DNA of 64,000 nucleotides from Dirofilaria immitis (taxonomy: Eukaryota > Nematoda > Chromadorea > Rhabditida > Onchocercidae), in assembly GCA_024305405.1 (NCBI GenBank), contig JAKNDB010000098.1, positions 496,001 to 560,000 on the forward strand, written 5' to 3'. The notes below the pieces were generated by a model. That model did no database searches. It was given only the letters and a program-made list of their open reading frames with translations, and was not told the DNA's origin. The translations under genes and the position numbers were made by a program. This document shows, piece by piece, positions 25,501 through 36,849 of this stretch (positions within the stretch are counted from its first letter, which is position 1; each line of letters opens with the position of its first letter).

Positions 25501-28002
25501 TTCCTTCTTTAAAATTCATTTTTAATGATTCTCGAGATTTTAAGAATTTAGAAATTTGAATTTCAAAATTTTTATACATATATGCTAAATCATCGAGATA
25601 ATTGATATAAGCTATGTCGAGAATCATAAACAAATCAAAAAGTATAAAATACATCGTGGAAAATGATAGCTCACATTTTCTAATTTATCTTATTTTTTCA
25701 GCAACTACAGTATCAACATTTGGTGTGGATGTGCATGACATGTGTGGTGGTTTAGAAACTGATCCAAACGAACGATCTCGACTTGCCATTTTAGTGGTTG
25801 GCTTTTTTGTTTGTTCATTTTCTCGAAAACTTTAAATTTGTCACTGATTATTAAATTATTTAAAGCTAAGATTTCATTTTTATAATATACGATATTATCA
25901 GCAATTTTATTTATCAGTCTTTAAGGTTACAGGTAATAAAAGAGACAGAAAGAAAGAGTGAGAGGGAGAGAGAAATTTATCAAATGATTTTTAGTTGAAT
26001 CGCACTCGGTTACCCTATCAGGCTTGTGTTCGACGTGATGGTCATCCAGTTATGGTACAACTTGATTGCTCCCACTGTACCGTTACAGAGTTTGACGAAG
26101 CTTTCAAGCGAAATTCCAATGATCAGTATATACCTTTACGCATAATGGGTAAATTCTTGATCAACAGTTAAACAGGTGTCAAATGGATAAATAGCTCATT
26201 GAACAGGATAATTCTCGAAACAATCTTCTATAACTTTTGAACTTTACATAAAAATATTACCTTAGATTTTATTTCCTAAACTTCATTATATATTTTACAC
26301 AGTAATCTAGAAATTATCTGAAGTAATTCTTCTCCAGTAAGCTTTTTGTTCATAATGAGATTTGCACTTCAGAATGATAGTTCTTGAATGATTGATATCA
26401 TTGTAAGACTGTAGAAGTGATGGAAGTACTCGAGATCATGCTGCAATTCCATGTGACATTTGCAGAACTTTCTCTTGGCGCTTGCTTGTCACCAGCATTA
26501 AACGATTGTGATTCAGAACATGCCGATTGCTTAGTTGATGGTCCGCGATATGAATGTCGTTGTCATGAAGGCTGGAATGATACTTCGAAGGAATCAGGAC
26601 TAGCAGAAGGAAGACGATGTGAACAATTAATCTTGCTTGCTGACGGGTGAATTCCATTGTTTTCTTTTTCTCTATTATTTTTTAAAATCAGTCATTGATT
26701 AATTCGATTTCCGAAACTGCTGATTACAGATGTATTCTGTTTCTTGGCTATTGTTTGTTGTGGTGGTTTCTTTTATTCGGCATCATTCTCTTTTTGATAC
26801 TATTATTGCTATGTTGGATGGGCTATCGATTGTGTAAATGGTGTAAGAAGCGAAGACGACGAAATGTAGTGGAAGAACAAGTACTAAATTACTTTCTTTA
26901 TGATTCTTTTTTTTTAACTTAACTATTTTCTCTTCTATTTTTTTCATTTATTATAGGGCCATTTGGTCATTTCGGAAGTTGGCTCCGTTAAAAACTTGCC
27001 TACCACCGAATCATTCAATATGAACAATTCTACTGGCTTAATTAGTGCGACAGATGGTAAAAAGCAATATCAACTGTTAGTATTAAAAGCATTCCCGATT
27101 GCACTAATCAAAACGATTCTAGTGAAGGTATGAAATCATTAGATCAGTGGCATAAAAACGATAAGATCAAAAGCGACGAAAAATGTCAACCAAATATGCA
27201 GTCAGAATTATTTGAACAAATTTTCGATGGATCAAAATGTTGGTTGTTTCACCGATCAATTAAATTATCTTTGATCATTTCATTTCATGTAAACATTAAC
27301 TTGAAAAGTTATGATTAATTAGGAAAGACAGCTGCTCTTTGATATGAGAGAATAATAACTGTATATAATAACAAAATTTGGAGGAATAATCCTCTCATTT
27401 TTCAATATATACGATTTTATATTTCTGTAATATCTTCTAGCAGAAGAATTAAAGATAATATCCCTTTCTTTGCAGCGGAAAGAAAAGAAAATGAGCGAGA
27501 AATAATGAAAACAACTATTAATCATTCCACTAGCGCTAATTCTTCCGTATCATCATCACAAAGAAAATGATATCAGAAACAGATCTAGAATCTAGCGAAT
27601 TATCATTGGAGTCTCAGAAGCATTCAAATATAACTGTCATACAGCAGAAAGAAATCGAAATGTTGAAAGAGAATGGAGAAGCGATGAAAAATACGGAAAA
27701 TATCGAATTTGCGGATCCGAAAGTGATGGTAAAGCAGAATTGAGTGCAGAAATTTTGATTTATTAATTTGTACGAAATGTATTGCTAATGTGAAAATTAA
27801 CTGTTGTTGGTAATTTATGAATTACAACGAATATCTATCTGAGATATTAGAAGCAGTAAATGAATAACTATTCCTTATTCTTTTGCAAAGAATTAATAAA
27901 TTGCAGAATGTCAGTCAGTCATTATCGCAAGCATCACTACGTACAATGTGGGAATTATTTAAGCAGGGCACATGGAAACAATCGTCCAGACCTAGTTGTT
28001 AG
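22555..28002 (+). CDS. Single-pass receptor-like protein with LDL-receptor class A and EGF-like modules
   Basis: Predicted cell-surface type I protein of about 951 aa; ligand unknown. Exons: 22555-22684, 22984-23166, 23462-23539, 23613-23657, 24029-24142, 24279-25223, 25306-25479, 25702-25796, 26022-26148, 26466-26646, 26730-26880, 26957-27238, 27476-27728, 27907-28002; all phases agree. In order: signal peptide with a Gln-rich start; an LDLa module (FDCGGNQ to DCPDGSDE); a Cys-rich stretch; a second, degenerate LDLa-like module (CKGYGECVMRKW to CIDKSDQ); a long Asn/Ser-rich stalk in the 945-nt exon; further Cys pairs (CTCPPGQMPSGY); an EGF-like block (CLSPALNDCDSEHADC to YECRCHEGW); a transmembrane helix before KWCKKRRRRN; and a Ser/Lys/Glu-rich tail of about 195 aa. 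Two one-base breaks in the tail, at TT 27077-27078 and the A run 27564-27567, are repaired by one extra base each. I cannot name the orthologue. Confidence 0.8.
25259..25307 (+). repeat. Duplicated intron end, copy 1
   Basis: Forty-nine bases that contain the acceptor used by the 25306-25479 exon of the receptor gene. The same 49 bases occur with three differences at 25886-25934, two introns further on. Confidence 0.85.
25886..25934 (+). repeat. Duplicated intron end, copy 2
   Basis: Copy of 25259-25307 with three mismatches, lying inside the intron 25797-26021. It keeps an AG|GT at the place of the acceptor (TTACAG, ending at 25932), so it may act as a decoy splice site. A GA-rich stretch follows. 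Confidence 0.85.
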
Positions 28003-28448
28003 TTCGTTTGATTGGTACAAATAAGTAAAGTGAAGAGAGAAATAAATCATTTCAATATAATTCTTTATTATCTATCATCAGCATACATGTGAATCTTAAT
28101 ATAAAATTATTATTATTATTAAAGTTTGGAAATGCTTGAAAATACAGCTTATATTTTTATTAGAAATACTAATTGCTTTTCCATAGATTCAATGTTTAAT
28201 AAAATTTTGGTCGAATTCTAAATGTTATTGTTTTAATGTAGAAGAATTTGAAAGTTTGCTTTTATTGTCTTGTTTAGAGTGGAATCAAAATTTTGCTCCC
28301 ATAATCGTTTTAAATTTATTTCTTCAAAAATGAAAAAAAAAAAAAAACTTAATCCATCGAAACAATAAGCAATTTTTATATAATTGTCAAAGAAGCAAAC
28401 CTGAGGACATAATTTAATTAGATTTCTTCTTTCTTCCGGAAAAAAATT
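28003..28448. other. Intergenic gap, receptor gene to next gene
   Basis: Short gap with an AATAAA at about 28040 that may be the receptor gene's polyadenylation signal, and an A13-class run near 28335. No coding sequence seen. The 446-base distance is compatible with separate genes and does not by itself show an operon. Confidence 0.5.
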
Positions 28449-31140
28449 TTGTTCATTTCCTTTGGAGCCATCATATCGTCGACGTCATCCCTGGATCATC
28501 TTATTGATGTATTCTTGTGCCGAAATAGAAGCAAGAAAAATCATCCTGATACTACTGCAATATCCATTGGTCCCGAGTATCCGCTGGATACTGTCAATAC
28601 AGCAAATCTCCCGGTCGACATTGCTCCGCAATTATCAAGTACTGTTTTCACAGCAATGACTACATGTAGTACCATTTCAACCACAGCAACGATAACAACT
28701 GCTACAACTACCAATGCTGTACCATTGTTACAATCGTATCGAGCTACTAACGGTACGGTACAATTGTTCTCTGCTGAAACACCTATGCAAACGCAGGTAT
28801 TGGAGCAAAAAATTATAACTGAAACAAAAACGTTAACCACAAGAAGTACCATGCCACTACTACCGGGCGAGCTACCGCTGTCATTAAATATTGCTACAGT
28901 ACAACCATCTAATCCTGCCAATTCTACTGCTATATTTGACCGATCAGAAACTGTTCAACTCGATCAGCAATCGGTATCGAATGTGGCATCAGTTGCTACA
29001 AATGCGAAACCTCAACAAAATGATTCAATCAATACAAATATTGATAAAATACAACATTCTGCAATTGAGGAAAATGCAATTGTTCATCAGAAACCATCAA
29101 CAATAACTATGCAAATGGAAAATGAAACTAAAGGTATCCGAATAATACGTATTAATTTGTGTGTGCCTAATATCTTGTGTTTTTCTTCAGCTTTAGATTG
29201 ATCTTTGTATTTCAGATCATCAGAATATCAAACCGTCCACCACTACAATTGTCACCAGTTCAGATAGACAGCTCAAACAATGGGGTAGCACGACCCATCC
29301 AATCTCCAATTCTCTTCGTCAAACTCAATCTGAGCATGGCAGACGATTTACCATGTCACAGAAAAGTGCAAATAGTATGGAAGAAAGAATGTCACCGATA
29401 GCGAACGAATTGAGGGAAGCATTAAAAGAGGTTGATATCTGAAGATGTCAAATATTCATGTGTACTTCTTTTTAAAAGAAAATGATAGTCTAATAAAGTT
29501 CAACTCAGAAAGTGTTATGAACAAATTTTTATCGTAAAACTTCTCAAAAATATCAGTAGAATTATTGTAGGTAACTTCAACGAAACCACCAACAAAACGA
29601 CTCACTGAGAAGCAAAAGGAGAAGTTAAGTGCATCATGTGGACATTTGCATACTCAAATTGATAATGAGATGGAGAAGAAAGGTAAGTAAGTATTAATTC
29701 TTACTTCTCTTTCATTTGTTTTAATTCATCAAGTTTGCATTTATTAGTGAATGAAATCAAATAAACAAATCATTACAGATGGCTCTATTCGCCAATTATT
29801 GGCTACTTCTAGACATGAACCTCGACGAAAGCTTTCCAGCATATCGGAAAAAAGCATCGAAATGATAAATGGTGGAATTCAGTTGATATCAGCACCAAAT
29901 AGTATCAGTTGTCCAACAAGTACCCGTTCAAGCAAAGGTTTGAAATCCATTACGATTACATAGTTTGGATTCAATGAAATTAGAGAAATTTCAATCGGAA
30001 TCCTGGATGATGACTTTCGTACCATTTTATATTAGCCAAGGAACTTTATTGTTCTGCTCCCAATCAACCAGTGAAAATTGCTTATGAGAATAGATAGTAT
30101 TATCTAATAAATCACAGAAAACTACCGTATGCATTGCAAAGATATCGTGATACAGGGATTCAATTGTTTTTTCGTAGACTTAATGACAACACCTTTGAGT
30201 CAAGAGCCGATTAATTGCAGCGCAGCAACCGTACCCATTAGTGACGGTACTATAAATGTTAAATCCCGCTGTAAGCGCTTTCATTTCACGGATCAGTAAT
30301 CGAGCAATCACTAAATTAATTCATTTGTAGGATTTGTAGCGGCGTTGGAAGGAAATTTCAATTCAATGGAAGATGGTTCCAATAAACTGCAGCAAAATCA
30401 AACTTATAATAAGGTGAGACGTAGAACGGACAGTGATAGGCGTCAACATCCGATCTCTACTCTTGACTTACAACCATCATGGGATTTTTCACCGTTAAAA
30501 GATGGTTAGTAATACTTTAATTGAATAAAATAATCATCGAAATGGAAAGAATGCTATAATTCTCAAAAGTACAATGACAGTTTGATCATTTTTATTGGCA
30601 ATTTTATCGTTGATTCACAGAAAACTAAACTTAGTCGATAACTGATCTTTAATCATTAAAAATTAATTGATCGATAGTTTCTTTGCACATTTTAAAACGA
30701 CAATTTATTCTTTTTATCTACATTTATTATAAATCTATTTTTTATTTTGCTTTCTATTCTCTATTCCGCAATATCTGATCAATGTTAAGTATTTTATATT
30801 GATATATTGTTTTAGGTGATCTGGATCGCATCGCACCACTCCGACCTGTTTTATCATATAGTAATCGGCCTCGAAATGGCTTTCGGCATTATATTTGGAT
30901 GACGAACGTACGATAACTTCACGCAAAAATAAAAATATCAGCAGACATCGGCAAAGTGATTGGAATTTGCATGATGTTCCGCATGTACCTATAGTATCTG
31001 CATCACATTCCGCACGATTGCATAATCGTTTATCATCTGCTAAAGTGTTGCAGAATAGCAGTGGTGTAAAGTGGACACCAAATGGTACTCAGGATCAGAG
31101 CAGGCCTGTAAAAGAACAATTATGGTGGGGTGGACATTAA
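28449..31140 (+). CDS. Unidentified Ser/Thr/Gln-rich protein (about 580 aa)
   Basis: Not recognised. Exons: 28449-29133, 29216-29430, 29571-29682, 29779-29937, 30178-30246, 30331-30504, 30816-31140; phases agree. The first exon encodes a low-complexity stretch with runs such as TTCSTISTTATITTATTT and many Gln and Asn. Later exons are rich in Ser, Arg and Lys (RHEPRRKLSSISEKS, VRRRTDSDRRQHP), with no Cys pattern and no clear membrane segment, which suggests a disordered cytoplasmic or nuclear protein. The start is uncertain: an alternative ATG at 28462 gives a hydrophobic HPWIILLMYSC start and would need one extra base in the A run near 28540 to join the downstream frame. In the last exon a break at GG 30885-30886 separates RPRNGFR from LYLDDERT; one more G joins them and leads to the stop at 31138-31140. 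Confidence 0.6.
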
Positions 31141-32684
31141 AATTATCAAAATTATCATATAATTTCTGACCCATTTATAAGTTGTACAATACTGCTTCAT
31201 TCATTTATGGGCGCTACATCTTGTATTTATTTATTCGTTGGACAAAAGAAACTTTTTAACTTCTCGCAATATAGAAATTATAGTATATCTACATAAATCA
31301 ACAATGATACCATCCCTAACAACTGTTATCATTCCTATATAATTACTACAACTTGTTATGTAAAGATGCATCCGGAAAATTGAAGTAAAACATATGGTCA
31401 AATCGTAATTCTTTTATCATTATCAAGATATATGCGGAATATGATTGAAGTATACCTTCTATCATCTTCTATTCTTCATTTCCTATTTGCCTTTCCTTTC
31501 AACTTAATTAGTGCTTTCATATCAGGAAGATTTCCTGCGACGGCTATTTCTCTTCAACATCTTTGCGATGATGAATTTTGTCAAGAAATGTTAATTTAAA
31601 AATGTTAAAAGTATTAATTTATATTTCTATTAATAAAATAATAATAATGTTCATGTTTAATAATTCATAATTTAAAAATTTCACTTCCATACTTTCAAAG
31701 ATTTTGTTAAAATTAACAGATAATGTTAAACTGAAAGCAATGAAGTAAAATATTCCAAGAATATTATGACACATAAAAATTTTGTTTTATATAGAGCTAT
31801 TATGTGATGCGGAATGAGCATTATATTGATCAACAATAATTCTCATTAAAATTACTTCAGCTTTACTGGAAAATCTTCGCTCGTTTCATACTTATAAGAT
31901 TGATATCCAATTTAAGTAAATTAATCTTGAAAGCGGAAATTAAACTCCAATAAATCTATTGTTAAATTCTCATGAATTCGTTATTTTCTAATAATAGATA
32001 ATACGTAAAATAGATTTTTAGATACTTAAGCAATTTTGCAGATTAGATGATAAATCATCCATTCCGGAAGATCGAAACAATTTTCCGATCGCTAAAACGT
32101 TAGCGTTTTCCTAACTGAATTATGATTTTAAATCCATAAAAAGTATCTTTCCCTTACATATCTATCAATATGCGCTACGTAGAAAAATTTCTACACCCTT
32201 TCCTGACACTCCCGAATATCCACTTTATTTCCGTCTTCCGCTCTCTGAAATACGCAAAAGTCTCAACAGTCTCACCCCTTATCTCACTCCTTACTCTGTT
32301 TATAAATATTTTCCCATGCTGTTCTACTTCTCGGTGTTGCTTGTGCGCTATTTAGGCTGCTATAGTGTATAATGCAAGCATGACTGATTATATGCGTAGA
32401 TGCGTTTTGAACGTGGGGATGTGAGCGTTAAACGCAAAACGTGTGAAGCATCATTTGGATGCATATATGATTATATAATATGTGTATTTTTGCCAAAATA
32501 GATGATCAAAGGTTACTACTTATCAGTTGTTGAGTTTGAAATGTTGTATTTGCTTACTTGGCTGATGCATCGAAGATGATAATGTCATTCTAAATACTGT
32601 ATTACATGATTTTTTTGCTGAGTTTAATTTGCTTAAGTATTTTTAAATTCACATATAGATTTTTTTGATTGTAGGAGCTCTAAT
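31141..32684. other. Intergenic region before the lectin gene
   Basis: AT-rich, with a pyrimidine-rich tract at about 32150-32340 that is less AT-rich than its surroundings and could be promoter-proximal. A small palindromic block CGCTAAAACGTTAGCG lies at 32090-32105. A TGATTGTAG acceptor ends at 32674, eleven bases before the lectin ATG, and may be a trans-splice site. No other coding sequence seen. Confidence 0.5.
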
Positions 32685-35157
32685 ATGTTGTGGGATATCT
32701 TTTACCGATTATCATATCATTTATTTCTTCCATTGTTTACTTTTTACTTATTTCTGCAAATAAAAAGTGCTAATGGTCAACAACAACAACAACAACAACA
32801 ACGGATAGAGCTAAGTGATACATCAGTTGATGAGTGGCGTGGATATTTCAGGAAAGAGCATTCCTAGCTAAACCATATCAAGGTTATTATATTATTTATT
32901 ATATCAAGATGCTTTCTGCAAAATATTTGCTAACCTAGTTTCATTCCATATGTTTTCCATAAGAGGAAGGAGAGACAATAATATAATGCATTTCATCTAG
33001 GTGATATGTTACATGTTTCACTTTGAAGATTTATTTATATTATACATAGGCTTTTGAAACATTATATATTTAGTGCTAATTCATCTTTCAAATCTCTCAA
33101 GTTGATCACAAAAAAACTTTTTATTATTGCTATATAAGTTGAATATATAGAATGTTAATTAGCGGATTAAATAAATTTGGTTTTGTTCAATTGATAATGA
33201 CTTTTGTGAAAAATTTTTATTTATCTTCCATGATTTTTAGAGGAAAAAATTTTATAATACGGTGAAAATGATTACGAATTTATTTTATCTTAACTATATA
33301 TTTAAAGGTAACGGAATGGGTATTCCATATTGGGATATACAAGGTACAACCTTCGTTACTGGACAATATGTTCGTTTAACGGCAGATGTACAAAGCGTTC
33401 AAGGTGGAATTTGGAATAATGTGGTAAAATTGATTTGTTTATTTTTTCATAAGATACATTGTTTTTTTTTATTTTACAAAATCTTGATCTGGTTCTTAAT
33501 ACATCAGCCATCCAATAGTTTAGAGAACGGATATATCAAGCAAGCACATTAATAGTTCGTGATTACGTGTTCAGCTCGTCAAATGTTGTGCTAGAAACTT
33601 GTTACATGTTGCATTGACTAAATCAATAACCTAACAAATCTCAATTTTGGTGATTAAAAAACCTAATTAAGTTTAATTTTTATTCGTAAAACATACATTA
33701 AGCAACTCTTCAATTTTCATTCATTTATAGCCAGTGAATGTTCGAGATTGGGAATTGCATGTGAATTTTACGATTCACGGTTCCACCGGTGATTTGTTTG
33801 GTGATGGAGCAGCTATATGGTATGTACAGGATCCTGCTCAGTCGGGACCTGTATTTGGATCGAAGGATTATTTCCGTGGTTTGGGAATTTTTCTCGATAC
33901 GTATAGTAATCATAATGGACCACATGGAGTAGGTTATTCCTTTGCATACATTTATTGTAATTCATAACTTTCTGCTAGAGTTGTATATATGGGACGAAAC
34001 TTATTCAGTTATATTTTTCGATCCAAACACATTTATAGATATAAAATATTAAGAAAAACCTTCAGCATGGTCATCCGTATATCTCAGCAATGATCAATAA
34101 TGGTTCGCTACATTATGATCATGACATGGATGGTACTCATACACAACTTGGGGTGAACATACAGGTTGTGAAGCGAAATTTCGCAACAAGAATCATCAGA
34201 CGCAGTTAATGATCCGATATGTTGGCGATGTACTATCGGTTCGTTTATTTTTATTTAGTATTCTAAAATTGCTATTATGTAATCCATGAGCGAAAATGTG
34301 TTATTATACGAAAAATAAATTATATTTTATTATACGGGAAAAAGTTGGCGAACAAATTAGTTGAATTTGAATCAAATATGTGATTTAATATTTTCGACTT
34401 ATGAAGTTGCCGGTACCGAAAACTTCTTATTTTGATAGCAGGAAAAAGATATGAAGTAAAGTGTAGAACAAACAATGAAAAATAAATTTTTAAAAATTAA
34501 ACATGCTACGACATCTTCGATTGCTTCACATTTTACAGATTTATACTGATGTTTTGGGCACCGGGCAATGGAAAGAATGTATGAGTGTTGATGGCGTTCA
34601 GTTGCCTACCGGATATTACTTCGGTATTACAGCTGCTACAGGCGACTTATCCGGTTGTTTATTTTATGCTTTGTTTTGTTTCGTCCAAAATTTATGGGTA
34701 TGGGTAATTATTGAAAAGTTATAGGTAATCATTAAAGAATTTAATATGAAGGAGGAATTTAATTGTTTTGTAAACATCAATACTTTACACTTAAATCAAG
34801 TACCATATTAGTCTAGTTTTTCACATATCCTTCTGCATTAGCTGCAAGATGAAATTACTTAATTAGTTTAATTTTGTAGATTATCATGATGTCATAGCAG
34901 TACGAATGTTCGAACAAGAATTTGCCCATGTGCAAGATGGTGTTGGTGTCACCGTAGATCCTCGGCAGCGCGAACCTTACGCACAAAATGTTGCAGCGCC
35001 ACGTGACCATATAGATCAACCACGAGCATCAAAATTAGGATGGTTTGGTACCACAATATTAGTAATATTAGGTGGTGCCTTATGTATTCTGGTTTTATGG
35101 TTTGGTGTCATTTTCGTCAATCATCGACAGCAAATGTCTAGGAAGCGATTCTATTGA
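32685..35157 (+). CDS. ile-2: VIP36/LMAN2-type L-type lectin
   Basis: Cargo receptor for high-mannose glycoproteins in the ER-Golgi pathway; the symbol is that of the C. elegans VIP36 homologue. Exons: 32685-32882, 33308-33423, 33731-33928, 34066-34238, 34539-34653, 34880-35157; about 359 aa, as expected for VIP36. A signal peptide is followed by eight Gln residues (CAA repeats), then FRKEH, IPYWDIQG, QYVRLTADVQS, NVRDWELH, GDGAAIWYVQDP, GPVFGSKDYFRGLGIFLDTY, MINNGSLHYDHDMDGT, GCEAKFRN, QLPTGYYFGITAATGDLS, a transmembrane helix, and the C-terminal KRFY that fits ER export by family precedent. The Asp, Asn and His ligands for Ca and sugar in the lectin fold appear present (LDTYSNHN, YDHDMDG). 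Two breaks, at CC 32863-32864 and at GGGG 34150-34153, are each repaired by one more base. Confidence 0.92.
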
Positions 35158-36849
35158 TGCATATGCTCGATGGTATTCTCTTTTTTGATATTTATGAAGG
35201 GATTTCGCTGAGATGGATTAAACAAATTTGGCAGTTTAATGTTTAATTAAATATCCATATTTAGTTATATTCTGATTTTGTTGGATATTTAAGTCCTCAT
35301 TATTTTACTTTGATAATAATTTATGGGAATGTAATATATTTTTGCATGTTGCATACAGTTTTATTGAACTATGTAATTTTTTTCTTTAAATTTCACATAT
35401 GAAATAATTTTTGGTAGTGCCTTGTAAGTAGGTCCAAAACTAATTTTTCGGAGCAAATGTGTGGAATAAGATTCATAAAGGCGAAGACGTTTTCAGAGAT
35501 TTTTAGACTTATAAGTGAAATTGATATATATTTACAATTGATATGTCAATTTCACTTATTTAATAAATGAATTATCTGGCAGAGATTGAATAAACACTTG
35601 TTTTTCATCATTTATCAAATAAACAAAATTAATCAATTCTCAAAAGGTCCAGAAATTGCCATAAAATTTCAATTCTATAGTAATTTCATGCATCGGAAAA
35701 GTGAAGTATTATCTTAGTAATAAGATTAATCATACAATTCATAGTTGAGTGGGCGTATTCAAAAATGCTCCTATACATTTTTTTGGCTAAGATTGTCTCT
35801 ATTTGAACAAAAATATATTTTATTTATTATCAGTCTGTGGAAATATTTCTCTTCATCGTAATATATAACCACTGATATTGAACTTTAATGCCTATTTGAT
35901 TATATGTTATGCGATATTATATATTTCTTCCAGAAATATTTTGGAACTGGGCGAGTACGGAACACCAAAAATTGATCGATCATGTTTTAAAATGTTCTGT
36001 ACTTGTTTAAATAGGGAAAATTCGATATCTGCTTTAGAGATTTTCAATATTATTTTTGTTGCAGCAGTCCAATATCTCATTTGTTACGGCTTGAATCACA
36101 TTACTAGTCTTTCTGGAACAAACATAATTATGGTTCTTTCAAAAACTGCTGCTGTTATAGCAGCTGATAGATCTTCGCATCTTCGATATGTCATCTGTTC
36201 ATTCATGTATGATGATATATATATTACTGCCTGATTAAAAATCATTTTCCATATATTCCTGGATCCATTTAAATTCATAGCTCTTATACAAGTCGTACGT
36301 TTGCAGAAAATAGTATTCGTTTTATTGGCTTTTTTCATTTACGGATAACTTGCTTACTTATTTTATTCATTTGTTTATTTAGTTATCTTTTTTCTGTAAT
36401 AGTTAAATATGAATAAATAAATTTTTTGTTACCTCTCCTACTTGATCGTTACATATTATGTTGCTTTTTATTTTATGGTGGTAATGGAATATAAAATATA
36501 TGAACAAGATGGCATCTAAACATTCATGATATTGGAATGCAAAAATATATGTCAAGCTGACATATAAACATTCGTGACATTATCGACAAGCATCAGAGGC
36601 GTGAAATGTAACTTTCAGGCTTTCTTATCTTTTTTTTTTCGTGTCGCTAAATATAAGATGCTTCTTATCAGTAAAACATCGTTTGTACTTCTTAACATCA
36701 TCAATTGACTTCTTCTCAAGCCTTATTTGACTATTTCTTTACTTCCTCCCATATATTTACTGATTTTCAATAATTTTCGTAAATAAAAAAAAAAAAACGA
36801 AAATAAGGCGAGGAAATCGTTTACCTTCACTGAAGTATAAGTAGAAATA
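35158..36849. other. Intergenic region
   Basis: AT-rich gap between the lectin and the fibronectin-III gene. A 118-codon frame at 35878-36234 has no recognisable family, no signal peptide and an overlapping open frame on the other strand, so I do not call it a gene. An AATAAA lies near 35588, possibly too far to serve the lectin transcript. An A13-class run lies near 36785. Confidence 0.5.

Noticed and set aside
28541..28921. 126-codon minus-strand open frame rich in Val
   Set aside because: Antisense shadow of the Thr/Ala-rich first exon of the unidentified gene.
35878..36234. 118-codon plus-strand open frame
   Set aside because: No recognised motif, no clear splice context, and an overlapping open frame on the other strand; probably chance.
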